Shown one piece after another: positions 55,021 through 64,000 of a stretch of 64,000 bases of DNA. The notes below the pieces were generated by a model. That model had not been told where the DNA came from and searched no databases. It worked only from the letters and a program-made list of their open reading frames with translations. The position numbers were made by a program, and so were the translations under genes. The stretch comes from Trileptium ribeirensis (taxonomy: Eukaryota; Nematoda; Enoplea; Enoplida; Thoracostomopsidae). Where the stretch lies: positions 1-64,000 of the forward strand of contig JASANE010012148.1 of the NCBI GenBank assembly GCA_030248225.1, written 5' to 3'. The first letter of the stretch is position 1; every line of letters starts with the position of its first letter.

Positions 55021-57640
55021 TCTACGTCATCATTCCCACTGGATTTCTTAGAAAATTTGTAAGACCAGTTTAAGCTCATAAATAGCTGTTGAATGTGTTC
55101 GAAATTGATCACTATACTTTAGCTGACAGAAGAAAACACGAATAACGAAGTCTAATGACTGTTTCTTTTACAGCACAGTAATCTGGTCCGAGCGTAAGGT
55201 AAAAGAGCTTCATGGACCCCAAATTAAATGTCCTCCACGTCATCTCTCCCACTGGATTTCTTAGAATATTTGTAAGACTAAAACCAGTTTAAGCTCATAA
55301 ATAGCTGTTGAATATGTTCGAAATTGATCACTATATCTTAGCTGACAGAAGAAAACACGAATAAAGAAGTCTAAAAGTGTTTGTTTTACAGAACAGAAAT
55401 TTAGGCAGAGAGTTAGGTCAGATAGCGTCATAGACCCAAGATGAAATATCTTCGACATCATCCCTCGAACTGGATTTTTTAGAAAATTTGCAAAACTGAA
55501 CCCGTTTAAGCTCGTAACAGGCTGTTGAATGTGTTAGAAATTGATCAATATATTTTAACTGACAGAATAAAACACGAATAAAGAAGTCTGACTGTTTCAT
55601 TTATAGCACAAAAATCAGGGCCAAGTATTAGCTCAAGAAGCTTCATAGACCCAAAAATAAACGTCCGCAACATCATCCCTCCAACTGCAGTTCTGAGAAA
55701 ACTTGTAAAACTAAAACCAGTTTAAACTTATAAATAGCTGTTGAATATGTTCGAAATTGATCAGTGCTTTTTTAATTGAGAGAAGAAACGTGAATTAAGA
55801 GATCTAACAACTGTTTCTTTTACAGCACAGTAATTTGGGCCGAGCGTAAGGTCAAAGAGCTTCATGGACCCCAAATTAAATGTCCTCCACGTCATCTCTC
55901 CCACTGGATTTCTTAGAATATTTGTAAGACTAAAACCAGTTTAAGCTCATAAATAGCTGTTGAATATGTTCGAAATTGATCACTATATCTTAGCTGACAG
56001 AAGAAAACACGAATAAAGAAGTCTAATGACTGTTTCTTTTACAGAACAGAAATTTGGGCCGAGTGTTAAGTCAGATAGCGTAATAGACCCAAGATGAAAT
56101 ATCTTCGACATCATCCCTCCAACTGGATTTTTTAGAAAATTTGCAAAACTAAAACCCGTTTAAGCTCGTAACAGGCTGTTGAATGTGTTAGAAATTGATC
56201 ACTATATTTTAGCTGACAGAAGAAAACACGAATAAAGAAGTCTGACTGTTTCTTTTATAGCACAAATATTAGGGCCAAGCATTAGCTCAAGGAGCTTCAT
56301 AGACCCAAAAATAAATGTCCGCAACATCATCCCTTCCACTGCAGTTCTGAGAAAACTTGTACAACTAAAACCAGTTTAAACTTATAAATAGCTGTTGAAT
56401 ATGTTCGAAATTGATCAGTGCTTTTTTAATTGAGAGAAGAAACATGAATTAAGAGATCTAACAACTGTTTCTTTTACAGCACAGTCATTTGGGCCGAGCG
56501 TAAGGTCAAAGAGCTTCATGGACCCCAAATTAAATGTCCTCCACGTCATCTCTCCCACTGGATTTCTTAGAATATTTGTAAGACTAAAACCAGTTTAAGC
56601 TCATAAATAGCTATTGAATATGTTCGAAATTGATCACTATATCTTAGCTGACAGAAGAAAACACGAATAAAGAAGTCTAATGACTGTTTCTTTTACAGAA
56701 CAGAAATTTGGGCCGAGTGTTAAGTCAGATAGCGTAATAGACCCAAGATGAAATATCTTCGACATCATCCCTCCAACTGGATTTTTTAGAAAATTTGCAA
56801 AACTAAAACCCGTTTAAGCTCGTAACAGGCTGTTGAATGTGTTAGAAATTGATCACTATATTTTAGCTGACAGAAGAAAACACAATAAAGAAGTCTGACT
56901 GTTTCTTTTATAGCACAAAAATTAGGGCCAAGCATTAGCTCAAGGAGCTTCATAGACCCAAAAATAAATGTCCGCAACATCATCCCTTCCACTGCAGTTC
57001 TGAGAAAACTTGTACAACTAAAACCAGTTTAAACTTATAAGTAGCTGTTGAATATGTTCGAAATTGATCAGTGCTTTTTTAATTGAGAGAAGAAACATGA
57101 ATTAAGAGATCTAACAACTGTTTCTTTTACAGCACAGTAATTTGGGCCGAGCGTAAGGTCAAAGAGCTTTATGGACCCCAAATTAAATGTCCTCCACGTC
57201 ATCTCTCCCACTGGATTTCTTAGAATATTTGTAAGACTAAAACCAGTTTAAGCTCATAAATAGCTGTTGAATATGTTCGAAATTGATCACTATATCTTAG
57301 CTGACAGAAGAAAACACGAATAAAGAAGTCTAATGACTGTTTCTTTTACAGCACAGTAATTTGGGCCGAGCGTTACGTCAGAGTTCCTCATGGACCCAAA
57401 ATTAAATGTCGTCAATATAATATCATTTTTAAAACTAAAACCCGTTTAAGCTCGTAACAAGCTGTTGAATGTGTTAGAAATTGATCACTATTTTTTAGCT
57501 GAGTGAAGGAAATACGAATAAAGAGAATCTAATGACTGTTTCTTTTACAGCACAGTAATTTGGGCTGAGCGTTAGCTCAGAGGGCATCATGCACCCAAGA
57601 TAAAACGTCTACGACAGCATCCCTCCAACTTGAATTATTC
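55020..57640. repeat. Satellite array, 215-219 bp monomers in a trimeric A-B-C higher-order repeat
   Basis: Monomer starts (GACCC anchor) lie at 55216 A, 55432 B, 55648 C, 55867 A, 56086 B, 56302 C, 56521 A, 56740 B, 56955 C, 57174 A, 57392 and 57590. A units read GACCCCAAATTAAATGTCC, B units GACCCAAGATGAAATATC, C units GACCCAAAAATAAA(C/T)GTCC. Same-letter units are nearly identical while different letters differ at many positions. The higher-order period is therefore 651-654 bp. The last two monomers are diverged. Each monomer carries TGTTT(C)TTTTACAG or a close variant. Confidence 0.93.
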
Positions 57641-58613
57641 TAAAATTAAATCGTTTCGCAGAAAAAACGAGGGTTTTATTTATGCCTCGACCTGAAAATG
57701 TAAAGCAGCTCTCCAAGAAATTAATTTTAGAAATGTTCTTCTTCAAACGTCACAAGAACAGAAGATGAGCTCAGTGTATGGCACCGTTCATATTATAGCT
57801 GTTGTGCTGTATTGTTACTTATTTCAGCATTGAAAATGCAATGTTAAAGTAAGCGACCTTTAGAGACAGTGATTTTAGATAAATGGCCAAAGTAACCGTG
57901 ATACACGAAAGTAAAATGCATTCAATGACGTTTAATGCTATACCAATCTTCTATACGTTACCTTTAGCCGAAGGTGAAGCTCTTATATAAGCCTACATTT
58001 GAGCTTATGCCGGCGTAGTCAAAGGTTTCTACTTTTCGAATCTATGAATCCATTTCCTTACGATTGTGGGGATAAATAACAACATTTTCACTGCAAATAA
58101 AAAGTTTCTTTTCATCATCGCAATTAAGGTGAGACCGGTTTGCAATTTTATAAATCGACAAGGCCCGTTGGAAATCGAAGTCGACCCGGCTCAGCTGGGA
58201 ACTACAAAATTACGGCCCAGCTCGCACCGTTCGTAGAATCGAGAACTGGCTCACTCGATATAAAGGACACAGACGATATAAGGTTATAAAAATATACTAG
58301 AAATGAGCGCGACGTAAAATTCTTAAAACGAGTACAAGGCTATCAAACTGCATATTAAGCAGCCCATTTCTGTCTATTTGTGAGAATTAATCGAAATTTT
58401 TCAGTCCGGCTCGGCCCGTTTGGATTGAGGGTCGCCCCGTCGCGGGCGGCCCGCGTCCCGGTCTGGACCGGACCGTTCTGCAGGCTAAAATGCACACCGC
58501 TATATCGTATTAATAGACATACTGACATAATGGCCTTTTTCTGTTTTCTGGCGATTTAGCACTTCAAACACAGGTTTTCCTCAGTCCGGGGTGGGTTTCA
58601 ACAAAGCAAATAC
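57641..58613. other. Spacer with a GC-rich patch related to the 31-bp minisatellite
   Basis: At about 58162-58200 the sequence GGCCCGTTGGAAATCGAAGT followed by CGACCCGGCTCAGC closely matches the reverse complement of the minisatellite unit at 12624-13181. A further C/G-rich patch lies at 58405-58490. No gene seen. Confidence 0.5.
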
Positions 58614-58933
58614 ATAATAATCAGGGACCGCGGAACGCTTTTTAACGAGGGGGGCACACACTGTTGTTTGACATATCATCATATGCTGAGAAAAGTATTA
58701 ACTAAAGTAAGTTAGTGTAAGCAAACAATCCGATCTTGAAAATCTCGGAAATCGATCTTGAACAAAGCCGATCTTGGAACAAGCGTGATTCAGCCTACGC
58801 AACAAAGCTGCGGCAGGGAATAACCGTTAACAGTGGTTGAATGTCACGAAGGGGGGCCAGGCCCCCCCCCTCGAAAAACTGAAGGGGGCCGCGGCCCCCC
58901 CGGCCCCCCTCTTCCGCGGTCCCTGATAATAAT
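58614..58933. mobile_element. hAT-type MITE, 304 bp, perfect 8-bp target duplication
   Basis: Ends CAGGGACCGCGGAA at 58622 and TTCCGCGGTCCCTG at 58925 are perfect 14-bp inverted repeats, continued by G-rich/C-rich arms. Flanked by a perfect 8-bp duplication ATAATAAT (58614-58621 and 58926-58933). No coding frame. Same CAGGG start as the CCGG family but otherwise unrelated. Confidence 0.92.
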
Positions 58934-59693
58934 AGCATAAAAACTACAGGAAAAAATAAAACACTCTTGACACTAAAATGAAATATTTATTGCAATATTA
59001 TATGGCTATAAATTCGCTCACTGGATAAACTCTGAGTTAGTAATTGGCGACTTATTTGAGTAAAGTTTTTTATTACATAGACAAAACATAAAATGAGTAT
59101 TCTGAATAATTTTCTAATCTAGAAAATAAATCTCCGATGCTCATCTCTGACTTTCAACAGTAGCTCAGAATAAGCAGAACTTTGATATATTTACTAAAAA
59201 TTACTGCCCGAAAGCGTCAAATTGGAACCTGAATTTTTTGCCCTTATATAGGTCATGCAACACTTAGAGGAAAAACACAAAAGAACGGCAGGACGCCTAA
59301 TTCCAGGCACATCATCCAAGAAGCCTATCAATCACATTATGCTACTTTCTTCATACTTAATAGCGTTCTTATTATAACGAGGTAATTCTGAACAGCAGAG
59401 CTATATCCAGAGCGACTACTCACGTTGACCTGGAGGAATTTCAGGGGGTGTGGGGTTAAGTTTGATGTGACTAGCAAAATGAACGTAACAGTTCTACATC
59501 GCACCAGGGGCTCCAAAAAGATATGGGATGCTGAGCCTCTGAGCGTCCCTTGCCCACCGTAACAAGGCTTGCTAAACGAACAGTTATAGTTGGTTGGTTG
59601 CTACAGCCCAGGTCCTTATTCCTGGACATTAGGCGCCTTACCGAGCTTGGCAATTTTCACCCTTCCGCCGTCTGGCGTGATTAAAACTTTAGA
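58934..59693. other. Region downstream of the GPCR gene
   Basis: Probably includes the 3' UTR of the GPCR. On the minus strand a possible polyadenylation signal AATAAA lies near 59068-59073, about 620 bp past the stop. No other gene is supported. Confidence 0.4.
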
Positions 59694-61667
59694 TCATTCA
59701 AGTTCAATTTTTCTAGCATTAGCCATGGTATTAGCTTGTGTTACCGAAATTGTTGAATATCTTCCACGAACAATTGGAACAGGTGATAGTTCGAATGCAT
59801 TATTGTCACGTTTCCGTACAAGCGATACCAATATTTGCCGTAATTCCTGCCGAACACGTGGTGAGCCGCAAGTGAGATAAACTATCCAATTAGTTGCCGA
59901 ATGCATTACGACAAGGAAATTAGACAATTCAACGAGATAAGCAAATACGGGTTGGTAGAACGCATCACCTAGCGAATCGTCGAATATATCAAGTGCTGTT
60001 GGGAGCATATAGCAAACAAGAAATTTGAGTAAAACCAGTACCATTGTCTTTGTAAACGCTTGATCTGCTTTGCCTCTTCCGGTTGGTGTTGAGAACGCAA
60101 CGGTATTCTTACGTTGACTGCTATAGTTATTGCTTGATGTCGAGACAATACTACGCCGTGAGCGAATAAGTGGATTTCGTCCAATTTCATCGCCCAGATT
60201 ACCGCTGGTTTTACCCAAATTATTGTAAACATTTTCTTTCTCCACAGAGTCGGTTGTTGTCGAATATGTATTCGTATAGTTGGATCTCGATGATATTGAA
60301 ATGGTTCGTAGGCTTAGATCGGATTTATTTGAGTACGTTTTTACAATTTCACCATTGACACAGTTTCCTACCGCCTCATTATCTTCCACAGTAGCGCAGC
60401 AAATATGATCATTGCTTGAAGATATGAATTTGGAATTGTTCACATATTCGGTAGTTGCCATTTGGTTGTATTTTTCATTGTGTTGTACCAAAGGAATCAC
60501 TTGACCACTTGAATCCTTCTTGATTTCTTTCAGTTGCAACGTGCTTGATCTATCATCATCATAGCCACGACGGTGCATCAACATTGTTGAACTATCCCGA
60601 ATAATCTTGGATCTTGGCGGTGGCGGAGACCGGATGAACGAAGAATCCTTCGGTAACGATGCTCTGGTTCGAAGAAGTGCTGTTTGTGTTAAGCTTTGAC
60701 GCCGAAGTTTGGCCCGTCGAAGTGTGCTAATAATACTTGCCGTCAAGAATAGCATTAAAACGAAAGGTATCATCGATACTAATACGATACCGCCAGCGAT
60801 ACGATATAGTTTGTAGTAGACACGATTATGCAATAATGGTGACATGCCGACAAGTGGAATGTAGCTAATGTTGTGATCGTCAAAGGAAGTTCTATTTTCC
60901 AGCCAATTGCCGGTAGCTTCATTCGGGCACCATACTACTTTGGTTTCAAAATAGCGAGGTAGGCCAAAAATCACCGCACCAATGCTTACACAAACGAGTA
61001 ATATTTTATCTCGTTTCGCCGTACAAATACTCAAATGACGCAACGGATGACACACAGCTAGATAGCGTTCGCCGTTAAGCGTTAGTGTCATCCAAATACA
61101 TCCAATCATTGTAATATTGATCATACCATAAAAATATGAATTTGCTAGCGCAATATATCCATGAAAATATATTTTACCACCGAATACTAACGCTGACATT
61201 GAGAACATAAATAACGAACAAAGCAACAATGCTAGATCCCAACACGCAAGTCCAATTATGTAATAGTTGACCCGTGCCCATAGTGATCGTCGGGTATAGA
61301 GGGTCATAATAAGGAATGAACCACCGATTCCAGCCGCTGCAAATATACTTGTAAACACACCGGCAATATAGAATCGAAAAATTGACAGTGTATCGGTGGC
61401 TGTAGTTGCTTTTATTGCTGCTGATGTTGAAATGTTTGAAGTATTTGAAAGCTGAACAAGAATATGATTGCTACTCGTAAACTCGTTCCGTTCAATTAGC
61501 AAATCAACTCGCTTACGCCCTATAATACTGTCGTTGCTTAAAAGAAATAAATTGCTGCTTGCTTCTGATCTATTCGCTGTATGCAATAGTTGATCTGCGA
61601 CTGTATTAGAGGCATAATTGTTTGAAAAACTTTTGGCTAAAAAATGTAAACACGCGTCGTCAATCAT
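59694..61667 (-). CDS. Class A (rhodopsin-like) GPCR, FMRFamide/neuropeptide-receptor-like, intronless
   Basis: Encodes 657 residues, a plasma-membrane receptor expected to signal through G proteins. An N-terminal tail of about 100 residues has candidate N-glycosylation sites (NRS 32, NDS 45, NTS 75, NIS 78). TM segments lie at about 100-124, 135-159, 174-198, 221-240, 288-315, 538-562 and 571-601. TM3 ends with ERY (200-202), the DRY equivalent. TM7 carries NWIVY (593-597), the NPxxY position without the proline, as in FMRFamide-receptor-like proteins. The third intracellular loop is very long (about 316-537), Ser/Thr/Asn-rich. The usual TM3 cysteine is absent, though extracellular loop 2 keeps Cys247. 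TM6 has CYMLP instead of CWxP. The start is the first ATG of the frame (61667); a longer frame to 61709 would begin with TTG. A spliced 5' exon cannot be excluded. The ligand is unknown. Confidence 0.88.
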   Translation of the reverse strand: MIDDACLHFLAKSFSNNYASNTVADQLLHTANRSEASSNLFLLSNDSIIGRKRVDLLIERNEFTSSNHILVQLSNTSNISTSAAIKATTATDTLSIFRFYIAGVFTSIFAAAGIGGSFLIMTLYTRRSLWARVNYYIIGLACWDLALLLCSLFMFSMSALVFGGKIYFHGYIALANSYFYGMINITMIGCIWMTLTLNGERYLAVCHPLRHLSICTAKRDKILLVCVSIGAVIFGLPRYFETKVVWCPNEATGNWLENRTSFDDHNISYIPLVGMSPLLHNRVYYKLYRIAGGIVLVSMIPFVLMLFLTASIISTLRRAKLRRQSLTQTALLRTRASLPKDSSFIRSPPPPRSKIIRDSSTMLMHRRGYDDDRSSTLQLKEIKKDSSGQVIPLVQHNEKYNQMATTEYVNNSKFISSSNDHICCATVEDNEAVGNCVNGEIVKTYSNKSDLSLRTISISSRSNYTNTYSTTTDSVEKENVYNNLGKTSGNLGDEIGRNPLIRSRRSIVSTSSNNYSSQRKNTVAFSTPTGRGKADQAFTKTMVLVLLKFLVCYMLPTALDIFDDSLGDAFYQPVFAYLVELSNFLVVMHSATNWIVYLTCGSPRVRQELRQILVSLVRKRDNNAFELSPVPIVRGRYSTISVTQANTMANARKIELE

Positions 61668-61722
61668 TATCAGTATGACAATGTGAAAAGGCGCTGTAAC
61701 GATTCGCAACGATACCGTCCAT
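61660..61722 (-). promoter_or_regulatory. Upstream ORF overlapping the GPCR start codon
   Basis: An ATG at 61722 (minus) opens a 20-codon frame that stops at 61660, overlapping the receptor ATG (61667) in another frame. If transcribed it could lower translation of the receptor. This assumes the mRNA includes this region unspliced. Confidence 0.4.
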
Positions 61723-63093
61723 TTGCACAGTTGAAAATGAACATGTATATATATATTTTTTGTTTTAATTTACATTTAATTTATCAAAATTCTGGCTTTA
61801 TTTTTTAATTCGATAATTGTAAGGCGCCGGTACGAGAAAAGTGAATTCGAATAAATTATTATTAAGTTAATTTCTGAACAAATATATAGATATAATTTAA
61901 TTTATATTAACAATGTACATTGTGGAAATACAATAACGTTAACTCTTTTGTGCCAAGTGGTTCCAAACGCCACCACTTGACATTATGTTTTCATGCGTTG
62001 ACTAAGTTATACGTGTATTGTCTGTTTGAATGTTGAATGTGGTTACGCGACCACTCTACGAGATCCTTTAACGAACCGGACAACAGCTCCTTATAGCTCA
62101 GTGGTTTACGTTCGTCGATTTGTAGCGTGGAATAGCGAAGTAGATTAATTCTAGCGCCTCGGGATTGTCAAACGTTGAACGGCAATCAGATAAATTCGGG
62201 CAGGAAAGGCTTAACATTGTCATGAATAGAAATGCAATTTTTGAAATAATTATCATCTATCAAAATATTCTAAGTTTTTGAATTATTTTGAAACAAAATT
62301 AATGTTTGCCCGAAATGTTTTCTTGAAAATGTGACCTCAGTCTTTGTTTATACAGCTGCTCAAAATAGCTAGAATCTTTTCAAACCAAATGATTGCTGGT
62401 TATAGGTCATAGGAATCCGTTTGGTCAAATTGGGTACAAATATTGTAACAAAATCTTTGCGCCTAATATTTTGAGTTCATGGAGCGGTAGTGCATCAAAA
62501 TGCACTTGGTCATATTAAATTATACTTATGGCAATGATAAAGTTGTTTACCTAACGCTTGGGGTCTGGTGCGTATTTGCTTCTAAAATTTTGTGTACTTG
62601 CGGGAGCTCTGTCTGACAGTAATTCTGACCATAAAATTTAATTCGGTAATATATTTCCTAGTAAATGATGTGTATGATAATAATTTTGATAATGCAGTAC
62701 AAAATATTGCAAAAATCAGGTGGATGGTAATGGAATGATTTTGCTTTAAAAGTTGAAGGTTATTTCTTGCCCATAATTATGAAATATATTGCCAAAAGAT
62801 TTCTAACCTGAATGCCAAAAAATTTGTTAGTTCATTCTTAGATATTTGGGAATGAAGTTCTAGCTACATTTAGTAAGCTTTGGTATCATCGTCGCTCAGA
62901 ACATACATATATGTAAAACACATAATGCACTTTGCTTGATATCGTTACCTTCATTTACTAAAATCGTCATATTCACATAGCATCGCCTCAAGGTTCGGAG
63001 GCTTTCTTTTTAAATAAGGACGCGATAGAAATGTTGAGAAGAAGATAAGTATATATTAATGCAAATGATTATTCTTATAAAAACATTTTGCTA
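61723..63093. other. AT-rich region upstream of the GPCR gene
   Basis: Would contain the receptor promoter. I see no defined promoter element or gene. An A-box-like TAGCTCAGTGG at about 62095 lacks a B box. Confidence 0.4.
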
Positions 63094-63501
63094 CGTCACG
63101 ACGAAACAGAACGGCTGCTCATGACACACAAACGTAACAATGTCTGTCAATGTTCTGTCAATGTTGCACTGTTTGTCCTAGACTACTAGTTTGCATTGCT
63201 AGATTATTGGTTCTGGCTCCCAAATTACTTGTGTGAATCTAGGTCATACATTGCAAAGACGGTTACCATTTGAAGTGCCCGACCTCCCCAAGGCAGGCGT
63301 CACGACGAAACAGAACGGCTACTCATGACACACAAACGTAACAATGTCTGTCAATGTTCTGTCAATGTTGCACTGTTTGTCCTAGACTACTAGTTTGCAT
63401 TGTTAGATTATTGGTTCAGGCACTCAAATTACTTGTGTGAATCTAGGTCACACATTGTAAAGAGGGTTACCATTTGAAGTGCCCTACCTCCCCATGGCAG
63501 G
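63094..63501. repeat. Tandem duplication, 204-bp unit, two copies
   Basis: Units begin CGTCACGACGAAACAGAACG at 63094 and 63298 and are nearly identical to the CCTCCCCA(A/T)GGCAGG end, with few substitutions. Confidence 0.93.
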
Positions 63502-64000
63502 GGATTGGGCCGACCCTCCCCCTCAGTCACACTGAAGTCGTCACACCCCTAAAATCCCCCGGCGCCGCTACGACCTTCCTCACATCGCGGTGCCTTAATA
63601 TTTCGCGAAAAATAAAAAAATTAGAGAAAATATGCTGAAATTGGCAAAAATTAGGAAACATTTTAGCAAAACTGAGAAAAATTAACAAAAATGGAGGAAA
63701 TTGAGCAAAATTGGAGAAAATTATGTACTTTTAAATATTTCGACATTCTACCACGCTGTCCTAATTCGCAGCGCTGGCTGGGCGACCGCCGACCCCTGTG
63801 AGACCGAAGGCCAATCTCCCTTCCGATATATCAGCTACCCCTCTCACTGCAATTTCAGATATTGAGCATGAATGACCCAGGTTTACTCTGCGAACAGTTT
63901 CGACCAAATATAGTACCAGCTAGTAGCTGATTATTCACAGCCAAACAGTTTAGATGGGTTTCATTCGGTTTAGCAGTGATTGGCAACTTATTACCTTTAG
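63502..64000. other. Right edge, no supported gene
   Basis: A C-rich patch to about 63590, then A-rich degenerate simple sequence (GAGAAAATT/AAAAATTAG words, 63600-63730). No gene. Confidence 0.4.

Noticed and set aside
61668..61709. Longer GPCR frame starting at 61709
   Set aside because: The first codon there is TTG, not ATG; the first in-frame ATG is at 61667.
62083..62125. tRNA-like A box (TAGCTCAGTGG) upstream of the GPCR
   Set aside because: No B box or T-arm follows at the expected distance and no acceptor stem pairs.

Overview
The window reads as repeat-dense, AT-rich nuclear DNA of an invertebrate animal. Evidence for a metazoan nuclear genome: one intact class A neuropeptide-type GPCR gene, several decayed CR1/L2-like LINEs, a Ty3/gypsy-type LTR retrotransposon, hAT-type and piggyBac-type MITEs, satellite arrays and long (TA)n tracts. 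No bacterial or organellar operon, rRNA gene or CRISPR array was seen. I cannot name the phylum from sequence alone.

Layout. 1-3847: the 5' half of an LTR retrotransposon on the minus strand (503-bp LTR, a leader of about 1.5 kb with internal duplications, and an open gag frame running off the left edge). 3848-7490: AT-rich DNA ending in a decayed LINE endonuclease. 7493-9837: copy A of a 1.15-1.2 kb non-autonomous hAT-type family (here called the CCGG family), split by a 5'-truncated LINE. 11.6-14.2 kb: a 171-bp tandem pair, an 18-copy 31-bp minisatellite and a long foldback. 14.65-17.25 kb: CCGG copy B and a 359-bp hAT-type MITE. 18.7-23.6 kb: a LINE 3' remnant and a nearly full-length decayed CR1/L2-like LINE on the minus strand. 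24-33 kb: mostly unassigned AT-rich DNA with a small MITE, tandem duplications, a hairpin and a tRNA-like sequence. 34.3-43.5 kb: CCGG copies C, D, E and F as two tail-to-tail inverted pairs, bracketed by two blocks of one satellite family in opposite orientation. 44.5-50.6 kb: decayed LINEs on both strands. 51.5 kb: a relic psq-type helix-turn-helix. 52.6-57.6 kb: satellite DNA including a trimeric higher-order array, with a piggyBac-type MITE in mirrored GA/CT-rich tracts just before it. 58.6 kb: a third hAT-type MITE. 59.7-61.7 kb: the GPCR gene, the only host gene I can support. 61.7-64 kb: AT-rich DNA with a 204-bp duplication.

The coding content is therefore one probable host receptor plus mobile-element genes. 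Apart from the gag frame, every mobile-element gene seen is frameshifted, truncated or missing a catalytic residue. The non-autonomous DNA elements carry no recognisable transposase, so any past movement relied on enzymes encoded elsewhere. The most notable structures are the six-copy CCGG family with its 8-bp target duplications, and the A-B-C higher-order satellite. I found no convincing new multi-gene system.
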